Of a stretch of DNA of 32,897 bases, positions 1 through 8,842 are shown piece after piece. A program made the translations under genes and the position numbers. Source of the stretch: Bacteroidota bacterium (GTDB taxonomy: Bacteria > Bacteroidota > Bacteroidia > Cytophagales > Cyclobacteriaceae); assembly GCA_023412765.1 (NCBI GenBank), contig JAEZBX010000053.1, positions 1-32,897 of the forward strand. Reading direction: 5' to 3'. The notes beneath the pieces are model-generated. The model was not told the origin of the DNA and ran no database searches. It saw only the letters and a program-made list of their open reading frames with translations. Positions within the stretch are counted from its first letter, which is position 1. The number at the start of each line of letters is the position of its first letter.

Positions 1-1
1 C

Positions 2-3000
2 GAATACCTGGATGAAGCTAAACCTGAATTACAAACAATTGAGATCAGTGGTACAGTAACAGATGAACAAGGTGAGCCCTTACCTGGAGTGTCGGTTATA
101 ATAAAAGGCACTGCACAGGGTACAGTAACTGATGTTGGTGGTAACTATAGGTTGGAAGTTCCCGATAGAAATCAAGTACTCCGATTTTCTTATATCGGAA
201 TGATTCCTCAGGAAATTGCGATAGAAAATCAATCGGTAATCAACATAAGTATGATGCCGGATGCCACATCATTGGAAGAGGTTGTGGTAATTGGATATGG
301 CACGCAAAGTAAGGCAAATGTTACAGGTAGCCTTGCCGTAGTAAACGTTGATAATCTCAGAGTCAATCCGAAAGGAAGAGTGACGGAATCGATGCAAGGT
401 ATGGCGTCGGGGGTTGATGTATATAATTCTAATGTCCCTGGTCAGGATGCTAAGATCAGGATTCACGGGCTCGGTACCATTAATAATAACGATCCTTTGT
501 GGGTAATTGATGGTATCCCAGGTGGTAGAACGCTTAACCTCAACCCTGCAGATATTGAATCCATAACGATCCTGAAGGATGCTGCTTCCACTGCTATTTA
601 CGGAGCAAGGGGATCCAACGGTGTTGTTTTGGTTACAACGAAGAAAGGAAAACAAAACGCTGCCACTCAGGTGGACGTAAGTTACAGGACAGGGTTTGCC
701 AAGAATTATAAGAAGTATGATTTACTCAATCCAACTGAATATGGTGAAATGCTGTGGCTTCAAGCCGCGAATGATGGAATTACGCCGAACCATCCTCAGT
801 ATGGAAACGGTCCCACACCGGTGATACCTGTCTACGTGGTTCCTTCCGGCGCAGCTACAGTAGACGAGTCGTTGTACGACAAGAATACATATCAAATCTC
901 AAAGGCAAATCCGGAAGGTACTGACTGGTATGATTTGTTATACCGTGATGCCGCATTAACAAATGAAGCTACCGTTTCAGTTTCAGGCGGATCTGACAAA
1001 CTAACTTATGGAGTTGGTTTGGGATATGTGAATGAGGAAGGGATTATCAAATATTCGAAGTATCAACGCTTTTCAATAAATACAAATCTAATTTCATATG
1101 CTACTGATTGGTTGGAAATAGGGACAACCATTAGGTTGGGTTATTCCGATTTTTGGGGTAGTCGGGATCAGGGAGAAAGCGGGCCAGTAGCGGGTATACC
1201 AACCGTTGCTGCCCTCTTGCCCGCATATGACATAAGGGGAAATTTTGCTCCGATATCCAAGGTCGCATCGTTCGATGCGCGTGTAAATCCGCTTGGCGAA
1301 ATTTATCGGGATCGTAATCGGAATTCAACTGTTCTGGAAGTAATCGGAAATACTTATGCTAATTTTTCCATTATGAAAAATCTGAACTTCAAAACGATGT
1401 TCGGATATATCCTGGATCAGGACCGTTTAGTGTATCCTTTAGCGAATAATTATGAGTCATTTCAAGCACGCGGCTTTGATCAACTTACGGAGGGTTTGAC
1501 GTCTTATAAACAATTCAATTATACGAATACTCTAAATTATAGTACTATGCTTAGCGACGTTCACAACCTCCAGGTATTGCTGGGTACAGAAGCATTGTGG
1601 AGAGACGGAAGAGATTTTAGCGCCAGCCGAAATAATTACTTTTCTACAGACCTCGATTACATGGTGCTTGATTCTGGCGAAGGAACTCGGAATAATGCCG
1701 GATCAGCTTATGACTGGTCACTGCTTTCATTTTTCGGGCGTGCAAATTATGGATATGACAATCGCTATTTGTTAGATGTCACTTACCGCCGCGACGGTTC
1801 GTCACGTTTTGGTGCTGAAAATCCCTGGGGTAATTTTTGGTCGGTGGGAGCAGCCTGGAGAATTTTGGAAGAGGATTTTATGTCCAGCCAAAATCTTTTG
1901 GATGATCTCAAACTCCGTTTGAGCTGGGGTCAATCTGGAAACGACAACGTTGGTAACTATAATGGGTTCTCCACCTATCGCTCGAGCGTCGCCAACACAT
2001 ACTATCCAATCCGGGGAGGTAACACGCTTACATCAGGATTTGCCTTGGGATCTTTTGGTAATCCAATGGTTAAATGGGAAACAACAATTTCGAAAACCCT
2101 TGGTATTGATGTGGCTTTTTCTAATCGCATTAGCGCAACTATCGACATTTGGCAGAAAGACACACAGGATATGCTGTACCAGGAATTGATACCTGCTGTA
2201 GTTGGTAATGGAACAGCGCCATCGGTTAACGTTGGCGATATGCGAAATCGAGGAATCGATCTGCAGTTGAGCTACGCTTCAGATTCGAAAAAGGATTTCA
2301 ATTATAGCGTCACCTTGAATTTCTCACATTTTAAGAATGAACTTGTGAAATTGTCTTCTAAAGAAACGGAAGTACTGAGAGGATTTTCATACAGAGAATT
2401 TCCAATTGTGCAATCTGAACGAGGCCAGGCGTTTCCATCATTCTACGGGTATGATGTTGTAGGATTATTTCAATCGCAGGATGAAGCAAGTGCTTACGCA
2501 CCTCAATTTGGAGGTGCATATAATAAAGCTGGTCAGTTCAAGTTCAGAGATGTCAACGGCGACGGTGTAATTGACGGTGACGACCGTACCTACATTGGCA
2601 ATCCCCTTCCTGATTTTGTCGCAGGTCTAAACCTCAACCTGAATTACAAGAAAATTTCACTTCAGGCGAATTTCTATTCAAGTGTTGGTAACGACATGGT
2701 CAATTTAATGCGTCGCACTACTGATATGAATTTCTTTCTGTCCAACCGCAGCAAAAGAAGACTGTATGAATCATGGGGCAGTCCATATCTGCAGGACAAC
2801 AGAGATGCAAAGATGCCAATTGCTCAGGTCAACGATTCTTATAGCCAGCTGCCATCAAGTTATTATATCGAAGATGGATCATACTTGAGACTACGCAATC
2901 TCCAGATCGGATACGATTTGTCAGATTATGTAAAGGCGGCAAAGATCAACCGTTTACAAATTTATGTAAGTGGAACCGATCTCTTTACGATTACAAATTA

Positions 3001-3109
3001 TTCAGGCCTTGATCCCCAGGTTAATGCTTCTGATTCGGGTTATGGGGTTGATCTGGGGAACTGGCCTGCTCCCAGAAGATTTATGTTAGGACTTAATATG
3101 AGTTTCTAG
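2..3109 (+). CDS. SusC-like TonB-dependent outer-membrane transporter, 5' end outside window
   Basis: This is the outer-membrane channel of a SusC/SusD glycan importer, energised by TonB. The frame is open from base 2, so the true start and signal peptide lie upstream and about 1035 residues are visible. The first visible stretch (GTVTDEQGEPLPGVSVIIKG at about residues 17-36) is the carboxypeptidase-regulatory-like beta-sandwich domain that precedes the plug in SusC proteins. The plug follows with EEVVVIGYGTQSK, GQDAKIRIHGLGTINNNDPL and the WVIDG segment typical of SusC. The rest is a long beta-barrel ending in LGLNMSF, a normal C-terminal beta-strand ending in Phe. A GTG at 89 could be taken as a start, but it falls inside the first domain and is not credible. 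The susD partner starts 37 bases downstream. The substrate cannot be read from sequence. Confidence 0.95.
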   Translation, partial: EYLDEAKPELQTIEISGTVTDEQGEPLPGVSVIIKGTAQGTVTDVGGNYRLEVPDRNQVLRFSYIGMIPQEIAIENQSVINISMMPDATSLEEVVVIGYGTQSKANVTGSLAVVNVDNLRVNPKGRVTESMQGMASGVDVYNSNVPGQDAKIRIHGLGTINNNDPLWVIDGIPGGRTLNLNPADIESITILKDAASTAIYGARGSNGVVLVTTKKGKQNAATQVDVSYRTGFAKNYKKYDLLNPTEYGEMLWLQAANDGITPNHPQYGNGPTPVIPVYVVPSGAATVDESLYDKNTYQISKANPEGTDWYDLLYRDAALTNEATVSVSGGSDKLTYGVGLGYVNEEGIIKYSKYQRFSINTNLISYATDWLEIGTTIRLGYSDFWGSRDQGESGPVAGIPTVAALLPAYDIRGNFAPISKVASFDARVNPLGEIYRDRNRNSTVLEVIGNTYANFSIMKNLNFKTMFGYILDQDRLVYPLANNYESFQARGFDQLTEGLTSYKQFNYTNTLNYSTMLSDVHNLQVLLGTEALWRDGRDFSASRNNYFSTDLDYMVLDSGEGTRNNAGSAYDWSLLSFFGRANYGYDNRYLLDVTYRRDGSSRFGAENPWGNFWSVGAAWRILEEDFMSSQNLLDDLKLRLSWGQSGNDNVGNYNGFSTYRSSVANTYYPIRGGNTLTSGFALGSFGNPMVKWETTISKTLGIDVAFSNRISATIDIWQKDTQDMLYQELIPAVVGNGTAPSVNVGDMRNRGIDLQLSYASDSKKDFNYSVTLNFSHFKNELVKLSSKETEVLRGFSYREFPIVQSERGQAFPSFYGYDVVGLFQSQDEASAYAPQFGGAYNKAGQFKFRDVNGDGVIDGDDRTYIGNPLPDFVAGLNLNLNYKKISLQANFYSSVGNDMVNLMRRTTDMNFFLSNRSKRRLYESWGSPYLQDNRDAKMPIAQVNDSYSQLPSSYYIEDGSYLRLRNLQIGYDLSDYVKAAKINRLQIYVSGTDLFTITNYSGLDPQVNASDSGYGVDLGNWPAPRRFMLGLNMSF

Positions 3110-3146
3110 TAGACATTCGATAAAGCTGACTTAAAATATTCTAATC

Positions 3147-4931
3147 ATGAAGAGTGCATATAAAACGATAGGACAAAGATTTGCCGCTATCATATTAATA
3201 ACATCACTTATTCCAATTAATGGTTGTGATGATTTTCTGGAAAAAAAACCGAAAGGTGTCACAACGATCGATTCATTCACTGACGAGGAGGGTGTGAATG
3301 ATCTTTTAGTTGGTGCATATAGTACACTAGACGGCGCGCAGACAGCTAACCAGAGCGTTGCGGCTGCCGGCTCTCCGAAGAATTGGCCATGGAACCTCGC
3401 TTCCGACGATGCAACCAAAGGATCAACTGCCGGTGACATAATTGATCTGTTCTATCTGGAAACTTATCAACCTACACCCGATAATCCATGGATGAATTAC
3501 AAGTGGACGATTGGTTATGATGGTATTGCACGAGCGAATGAAGCGCTTAAAGTATTGGCAATCGCAGAGAAAGACATTCCGGATGCGGCGGTTGTCAATA
3601 GCCTTAGAGCTCAGGCGAGATTTATAAGAGGGTTCTGGCATTTCCGATTGCAGAAAACATTCTGGCAGATCCCCTATATCACAGAAGATGTCGACCCGAG
3701 GACTGTTAAAAATGATCATCAAGTTTGGCCCGAGATAGAAGCTGATCTGCAGTTTGCAATAGACAATTTGCCGGACGAATATCCTGGTGAACCTGGCAGA
3801 GCTACAAAATGGGCTGCTATTGGTGTTAAAGCCTACGCTCATCTTTTTCAGCATGAATATGCTGAAGCAAAAGTCTTGCTTGATGAGATTATCAACAGCG
3901 GGCGTTTTGAACTGATGACTAACTACCGTGACAACTTTTCAGTATTAACTGAAAATAACAAAGAATCCATTTTCGAAATTCAGCAGTCGGTAAATGATGG
4001 TTCGGGTACTGTCCAAAGTAGTCACGGGAATATGGATAGTCAGCTGACTAACGGATTTAACAGGTTTGTTCCATCGTGTTGCGGATTCTATCAGCCTACT
4101 CAGGATTTAGTTAACGCTTTTAAAGTTGATGACGATGGACTTCCGTTGTTGGGTATAAACGGTCCCAAATACAATGATGAAAATCTGAAGAATGACTATA
4201 ACATTCCTGTTTCAGAGGAATTCATTCCAACTGATGAACTGGTAGATCCACGTCTTGATCAAACTGTGGGTAGACGTGGCGTTGAATTTCTTGGATGGGG
4301 TATTATGACAGGTGCCGAATGGATCCGGGCACAGGCTTTTGGTGGTCCGTATCTGCAGAAGAAGCTCATGTATAGCAAGAGCGAACAAGCTATTGCTGCA
4401 AATCCACTCTATACACGGCAGCATTCAATCAATTACAGATACATGCGGTATGCACGTATATTATTATGGAGAGCTGAAATCGCAGTTGAAGAAAACGACC
4501 TTGAAACTGCACGTGAGTTAGTCAATGAGGTGCGCAGAAGAGCAGCAAATCCCGCAAATATTACTATGGGTAAAGTTCTCAATTATAAATACCCATCAGG
4601 CCCTGCTGATGCGACTGTTGATTGGGATCAGCCTGCGGCTAATTACTTAATATCCGAATATCCATCATTTCCAAGCCAGGAATACGCAAGGGAAGCAGTC
4701 CGGATGGAGCAGCGCCTTGAGTTTGGAATGGAAGGTCATCGTTTTTATGATTTAGTACGCTGGGGTATTGACGCTCAAGTATTGCCCGAGTTCATAGAAA
4801 AGGATACTCAGTTCAGGTATGCAATGGAGGGAGCAGTTTATACACCAGGGAAAAATACCCGCTGGCCCATTCCACGCGTACAGGTCGACGCTCAGCCGGG
4901 TATCCTGCAACAGGATCCACTCTGGGAGTAG
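3147..4931 (+). CDS. SusD-like surface glycan-binding lipoprotein (RagB/SusD family)
   Basis: This is the lid and substrate-binding partner of the SusC-like channel. It has 594 residues, a usual SusD length. The N-terminus is a lipoprotein signal: a hydrophobic stretch to residue 26 and lipobox INGC with Cys27, followed by DDFLEKKP, a very common SusD start. Mid-protein segments such as RAQARFIRGFWHFRLQKTF match the SusD TPR-like core. The C-terminal part has VRMEQRLEFGMEGHRFYDLVRWG and ends with a TRWPIP segment and GILQQDPLWE, both family hallmarks. It follows susC by 37 bases on the same strand, so the two are almost certainly one operon. The bound glycan is unknown; the sialidase-fold neighbour is the only hint. 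Confidence 0.96.
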   Translation: MKSAYKTIGQRFAAIILITSLIPINGCDDFLEKKPKGVTTIDSFTDEEGVNDLLVGAYSTLDGAQTANQSVAAAGSPKNWPWNLASDDATKGSTAGDIIDLFYLETYQPTPDNPWMNYKWTIGYDGIARANEALKVLAIAEKDIPDAAVVNSLRAQARFIRGFWHFRLQKTFWQIPYITEDVDPRTVKNDHQVWPEIEADLQFAIDNLPDEYPGEPGRATKWAAIGVKAYAHLFQHEYAEAKVLLDEIINSGRFELMTNYRDNFSVLTENNKESIFEIQQSVNDGSGTVQSSHGNMDSQLTNGFNRFVPSCCGFYQPTQDLVNAFKVDDDGLPLLGINGPKYNDENLKNDYNIPVSEEFIPTDELVDPRLDQTVGRRGVEFLGWGIMTGAEWIRAQAFGGPYLQKKLMYSKSEQAIAANPLYTRQHSINYRYMRYARILLWRAEIAVEENDLETARELVNEVRRRAANPANITMGKVLNYKYPSGPADATVDWDQPAANYLISEYPSFPSQEYAREAVRMEQRLEFGMEGHRFYDLVRWGIDAQVLPEFIEKDTQFRYAMEGAVYTPGKNTRWPIPRVQVDAQPGILQQDPLWE

Positions 4932-5005
4932 TGTAACTCAATAGCTCGAGCATATACATGAACGTAAGTGATTCGTCAAAAACAAGATGTAGTGATAATT
5001 ATAAA

Positions 5006-6226
5006 ATGATAAAAATGAAAAAAGGGAAATTGATTTGGTTTTCATGCATAATGCTGTTTTTGATCCAAATAGCTGTTGCTCAAAAGACATCACAAAAGCC
5101 ATACAAGGTTTTTCCGGAAAATATTCCGAATGAAGGGATATTATTCGTTGATCATCAGAAAACAAGTCGTTCGGGACATGGAGGTCATGCTGTAACAGAA
5201 TGTGCCAACGGCGATATCATTGCATTTTATATGAATACCTGGGCTGAAGAATGGAGGGGGCATGGTGCTGGTGGTTGGTCATCCTATAGGAGATCTACTG
5301 ATGGTGGAAAAACCTGGGGTGAGCCCGTTGATTTCAAATATTCACTTGATACATGGAATAAATATGATGATGATGTTTATTCAGCCATGGTGTTTGGTGT
5401 TGTAAAAGCACCTGACGGTACTTTGATAGCGACTTGTGTGCGATTTGCAGATTCCAATTGGAGAAAGAAAAAGGCGCCGGTGTATTTGCTAAGTCATGAT
5501 AATGGCCACACCTGGAGCGATCCTATAGAACTGGACAAAGAAGCGACAGTGGATGATGTTTCATTGACAATGAATACCAATTTCGTTCGGAATAATGAGG
5601 TGTTCATAGTTTGTTTTGGTGGTGCACAAAGTCCTGGTGTGGGGCCTTACTCCATCTATGTTTCAAAAGATAATGGCAAGACCTTTAGCAGACGCAGTTT
5701 ATTACCATTCGATCATAGAAATTATTACTCTGCCGCTGGTGTATTGGACAATGGTGATATAATTGTCTATTCGTATCCCTATCCAACTACTGGCAGATAT
5801 GCCGACCCGAGAAAGGATACGGACGAAAAAAATATTCCTTACGTCATTAGCAAGGATGGTGGCCACACCTGGTCTGAAGTTAAGAACACTCATTTCGCGA
5901 AGTCTGTAAGAAATCCCCAAATGTCGGCGAAAGTGGGAGACTATTATTTTATGCATGGGCGAAGCGGAAGTTTTGGCGAGAATCCTAATAACTTCGTGTT
6001 ATACTCTTCAAAGGATGGCATCAATTGGGATGAGGGCGTGTACCTGGTGAGTCGGGAGAAGACTCCACGTGCCGGTGCAGGTGATTTCTATTCAGGCAAC
6101 ACTGTAATAGGAGGTAGTAGCCCATCATCTCCGAAGAGACTTCTTATCCAGGCTGATATTAGTTATAACGGTCCACGAGTAAATATTTATCACTGGTGGA
6201 TTGAAGTACCAAAGTCGAAAAAATAG
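5006..6226 (+). CDS. Secreted sialidase-fold (BNR/Asp-box) glycoside hydrolase-like protein
   Basis: This is a secreted six-bladed beta-propeller of the sialidase superfamily. Start choice: the frame is open from 4958, but residues encoded from ATG 5006 or 5015 give a clean signal peptide (MKKGKLIWFSCIMLFLIQIAVAQ, cleavage after AVA), so the upstream codons are probably untranslated. At least four Asp boxes (S/T-x-D-x-G-x-T-W/F) are visible: STDGGKTW, SHDNGHTW, SKDNGKTF and SKDGGHTW; a fifth, SKDGINW, is weaker. The N-terminal FRIP arginine motif of true GH33 sialidases is not seen; that place reads SRSGHGGHAV. Cleavage of sialic acid is therefore unproven, and another glycan or a lyase or binding role is possible. 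It lies 74 bases after susD, probably in the same transcript, as expected for a utilisation-locus enzyme. Confidence 0.85.
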   Translation: MIKMKKGKLIWFSCIMLFLIQIAVAQKTSQKPYKVFPENIPNEGILFVDHQKTSRSGHGGHAVTECANGDIIAFYMNTWAEEWRGHGAGGWSSYRRSTDGGKTWGEPVDFKYSLDTWNKYDDDVYSAMVFGVVKAPDGTLIATCVRFADSNWRKKKAPVYLLSHDNGHTWSDPIELDKEATVDDVSLTMNTNFVRNNEVFIVCFGGAQSPGVGPYSIYVSKDNGKTFSRRSLLPFDHRNYYSAAGVLDNGDIIVYSYPYPTTGRYADPRKDTDEKNIPYVISKDGGHTWSEVKNTHFAKSVRNPQMSAKVGDYYFMHGRSGSFGENPNNFVLYSSKDGINWDEGVYLVSREKTPRAGAGDFYSGNTVIGGSSPSSPKRLLIQADISYNGPRVNIYHWWIEVPKSKK

Positions 6227-6258
6227 TACGCTGATATCTAAATAAAATTTAATTTGAG

Positions 6259-6292
6259 TGAGGATGTATTAGAATTGTCTGATGCATCCTCA
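6259..6292 (+). terminator. Possible stem-loop after the susCD/sialidase operon
   Basis: Arms TGAGGATG (6259-6266) and CATCCTCA (6285-6292) pair perfectly over 8 bases around an 18-base loop, followed by the T-rich TTGTTCATTT. The position, 32 bases after the stop of the sialidase-fold gene, suits a transcript end. The loop is long and the T tract interrupted, so termination is only a possibility. Confidence 0.3.
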
Positions 6293-6412
6293 TTGTTCAT
6301 TTGGGAGGCTACAACTGATGTTGTGCATTTTTTCTAATGAATGTCATTTGGTAAAAAGTGACAAAGGCGAATATGTAGGCGAAACGAATTTTTGGAAATC
6401 AATGAAAACATT

Positions 6413-7921
6413 ATGTCACAATTTTCTCTCTTAGATTCCCTGGTAGTAATTTTCTATTTGGCTGGCGTGTTGGGCATTGGAATCTATTTTCTTAAGCGGC
6501 AGAAATCGACTGACGATTTTTTTATTGCAAGCAAAAGAATCCCTGGCTGGGCAATGGGGCTCGGCTTAATTGCGACCTTGATCAGCAACATAACATTTCT
6601 TGCATTTCCCGGTGCCGCCTTCGCATCCAGCTGGGTTCTCTTCACACAGAACTTATTATTACTTGCTGTAATTTATCCAATTGCAATATTTGCTGTTCCC
6701 TTTTACAGGAATGTAATAGGATCGAGTTTGTATGAATATTTTGAGAAGAGATTCGGCTATGGAGTAAGAGCTTACGGTGCATTGACATTTATTCTTTACT
6801 ACATTTCAAAACTTGGTGTGATATTTTTTGTGCTTTCGCTGGCACTAACTACAATGACAGGCATCAATATCTACCAGTTAATCCTGGTGATTGGAGTAAT
6901 CACAATATTTTATACACTGATGGGTGGGATAGAAGCTGTGACCTGGACGGATGTGATACAAGGCCTTTTACTTATTGGAGGTGGACTTGCTTGCTTGTCG
7001 ATTCTTTTGTTCGACGGGCCCGTAGAACCTGGAGTTGTTTTTGAAAAAGCATGGAACGCTGGCAAATTCAATTTAGGTGAATTAAGTTTTAACCTCGAAA
7101 GACAGACCTTGACCGTTATGATTTTATATGGGTTTGCTCAGCACGCGCATAATTATGGAACAGATCAGACGATGATTCAACGGTACCTCACAGCGAAAAG
7201 TACGAAGGAAGCAGTACGCGGGACATTGATTAGCGGTATAGCCTGCATACCAGTCTGGGCATTGTTTTTTCTTATAGGCACGGCGTTGTGGGGATATTAC
7301 ACTTTGGGAAATAACACTTTGCCAGCGGAAATCGCGAGCAAGCCGGATCAGGTGTTCCCTCATTTCATTATGACGCAATTGCCTAATGGAGTTAAAGGGT
7401 TGATAATTGTTGCGTTGGCTTCGGCTGCAATGTCTACGATCTCCGGTGGATTAAATAGTATTTCAACTGTGTTCACCACAGACTTGTATTCAAGAATAAG
7501 TAACAACCATAGTCGAAATAGATTGAGCGTTGCTAGAATCGCCCTGATTGTAGCCGGCTGTTTGTCTTTATTATTGGCGATGTGGCTCGTAACAAAGACC
7601 TCTCAAGTTTTGGTGATTTACTTCATTGTACTTTCCATATTCGTCGGTGGGATATTAGGTTTAGTTTTACTGGCGGTATCAAGCAAAAAGGCTAACCTTA
7701 AGGGAGTGACAGCCGGCATAATCGTGACGGTCCTTGTCAGCACCTGGGCATCGCTAACAGGAAACGGAGTTATCGACCTGGGAATTTTTAACTACACGCT
7801 GCATCCATTCTTAATTGGATTTATTGGTCATGCCACTATGTTTATTGTGGGCTACGTAGCGAGTCTTTTTTTCCAGGATAACAGGAAGGATCGTGTGGTG
7901 GAGTTGACAGTGAATAATTGA
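6413..7921 (+). CDS. Sodium:solute symporter family (SSS/SLC5) inner-membrane transporter
   Basis: This is a Na+-coupled importer of small organic solutes in the inner membrane. Start: the frame can be read from a TTG at 6392, but ATG 6413 (MSQFSLLDSLVVIFYLAGV) starts right before the first membrane helix and is preferred, giving 502 residues. The STDDFFIASKRIPGWAMGLGLIATLIS segment after helix 1 is the classic SSS start. SAAMSTISGGLNSISTVFTTDLYSR near residue 350 matches the second SSF signature. About 13 hydrophobic segments are visible. It follows the SusCD/sialidase-fold genes by 186 bases and would carry the released monosaccharide inward. SSS proteins include sialic acid, sugar and vitamin carriers, so the substrate is inference only. 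Confidence 0.93.
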   Translation: MSQFSLLDSLVVIFYLAGVLGIGIYFLKRQKSTDDFFIASKRIPGWAMGLGLIATLISNITFLAFPGAAFASSWVLFTQNLLLLAVIYPIAIFAVPFYRNVIGSSLYEYFEKRFGYGVRAYGALTFILYYISKLGVIFFVLSLALTTMTGINIYQLILVIGVITIFYTLMGGIEAVTWTDVIQGLLLIGGGLACLSILLFDGPVEPGVVFEKAWNAGKFNLGELSFNLERQTLTVMILYGFAQHAHNYGTDQTMIQRYLTAKSTKEAVRGTLISGIACIPVWALFFLIGTALWGYYTLGNNTLPAEIASKPDQVFPHFIMTQLPNGVKGLIIVALASAAMSTISGGLNSISTVFTTDLYSRISNNHSRNRLSVARIALIVAGCLSLLLAMWLVTKTSQVLVIYFIVLSIFVGGILGLVLLAVSSKKANLKGVTAGIIVTVLVSTWASLTGNGVIDLGIFNYTLHPFLIGFIGHATMFIVGYVASLFFQDNRKDRVVELTVNN

Positions 7922-7931
7922 TACCGTTATT

Positions 7932-8091
7932 CGTTATCCGTTAATCCCGATAGCCACCCGATAGCCATCGGGAATCGTGGGTGTGGGAGTTGGGTGTGCG
8001 CTCGGTACTGGTTAGTTAACCGTTATCCGTTAATCCCGATAGCTATCCGATAGCCATCGGGAATCGTGGGTGTGAGACATGGGTGTGCGCT
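7932..8091. repeat. Two 71-bp direct repeats with internal CCCGAT/ATCGGG hairpins
   Basis: Copy 1 (7932-8002) and copy 2 (8021-8091) are both 71 bases, 89 bases apart, with 5 mismatches by eye. Each starts with CGTTATCCGTTAATCCCGAT and contains CCGATAGCCATCGGG, in which CCGAT and ATCGG pair. Before copy 1 there is a heptamer run (CCGTTAT, TCGTTAT, CCGTTAA at 7924-7944), and a second run (CCGATTA, CCGTTTA, CCGACTTA) sits at 8126-8147, overlapping the stop codon of the DUF386 gene. The block fills the space between the convergent symporter and DUF386 genes, so it may also act as a two-way terminator. No gene is visible here. Confidence 0.85.
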
Positions 8092-8144
8092 AGAGCATAG
8101 CATTGTTTAACTTCAATCGAGCGAACCGATTACCGTTTACCGAC

Positions 8145-8747
8145 TTAGAGTTTTACCTTAACCACTACCTTCTTAACCTGCTCGCCGTCAGAAGCCTTCA
8201 CGCTAGGGCGATGCGAATCATCAGGGAAGAAAATAAAAAAATTATCGGGACTTGCAGGACGGTAGTTGTTCTCTGCTGAGCTGAAGAATGCAATATCTTT
8301 CTCGTCGTCGTATGGCTCAATCTCTTCTACTGAAGCAAGAGGCCTTACACCTATTTGTTCACGACCTTTAATAACGTATTGGATATCCGCATATTTCTTG
8401 TGTGCTTCAAATTTCGTGTCCGCCTCTGCTTTCCCTATATACTCCTGGACAATGGCATAAATTTGTTCACCATCAATTTCATAACGTCCTGGTTCTTTAT
8501 TTGCAAGATCGGTGGCCGCAAGGAACGCGAACGCCTTTTCCCACCGTGCGGGATTTGCAGAATAACGCGAATGAAATTCAGCCGTGTCCAGGGATTGGTC
8601 GGGATTGACCTCCCAACCCTGACGCCATATTCCTTTTTCGATCCAATTCTCAACAGCGCTATCTCTTGCGGTTGAATTACCTTCATTGCGACTGCCACAC
8701 GCTGCAAACAACAAAGAAAAGCAAATGGTGTATAACTGAATCTTCAT
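8145..8747 (-). CDS. DUF386 (YhcH/YjgK/YiaL, NanQ-like) family lipoprotein
   Basis: This is a 200-residue member of the YhcH/YjgK/YiaL cupin-like family, whose cytoplasmic E. coli relative NanQ is an N-acetylneuraminate anomerase. Family marks are FEAHKKYADIQYVIKGREQIGV (Glu114 and His116 likely metal ligands) and FIFFPDDSHRPSV (His179). Unlike NanQ, it begins with a lipoprotein signal, FSLLFAAC, with Cys17, so it should sit in the periplasm or outer membrane. About 45 extra residues precede the domain. It converges on the symporter gene and follows the E1 gene by 95 bases on the same strand. With a sialidase-fold protein and an SSS carrier nearby, a role in sugar anomer conversion during uptake fits, but no nanA/nanE genes are present to support sialic acid specifically. 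Confidence 0.85.
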   Translation of the reverse strand: MKIQLYTICFSLLFAACGSRNEGNSTARDSAVENWIEKGIWRQGWEVNPDQSLDTAEFHSRYSANPARWEKAFAFLAATDLANKEPGRYEIDGEQIYAIVQEYIGKAEADTKFEAHKKYADIQYVIKGREQIGVRPLASVEEIEPYDDEKDIAFFSSAENNYRPASPDNFFIFFPDDSHRPSVKASDGEQVKKVVVKVKL

Positions 8748-8812
8748 ATCTGAGTGTTTGGTCCCATGTAATGAAATGAACTTGCGAATCGTTGATGAGA
8801 TTATTTCTCCCT

Positions 8813-8824
8813 CACAAATTTGTG
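8813..8824. promoter_or_regulatory. 12-bp perfect palindrome upstream of the DUF386 gene
   Basis: CACAAATTTGTG is a gapless perfect palindrome 66-77 bases before the DUF386 lipoprotein start and 19 bases after the E1 stop. It could be an operator. On the + strand it is followed by a run of seven T, so a weak terminator is an alternative, but no + strand gene leads into it. Chance is not excluded. Confidence 0.25.
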
Positions 8825-8842
8825 GATTTTTTTAGAGAAGTT

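Noticed and set aside
6392..6412. TTG start for the SSS transporter
   Set aside because: ATG 6413 gives the normal N-terminus directly before the first helix; the seven extra residues have no family support.
5006..8747. A complete sialic acid catabolic locus
   Set aside because: Sialidase-fold, SSS carrier and NanQ-family proteins are present, but the FRIP motif and nanA/nanE/nanK-type genes are missing.
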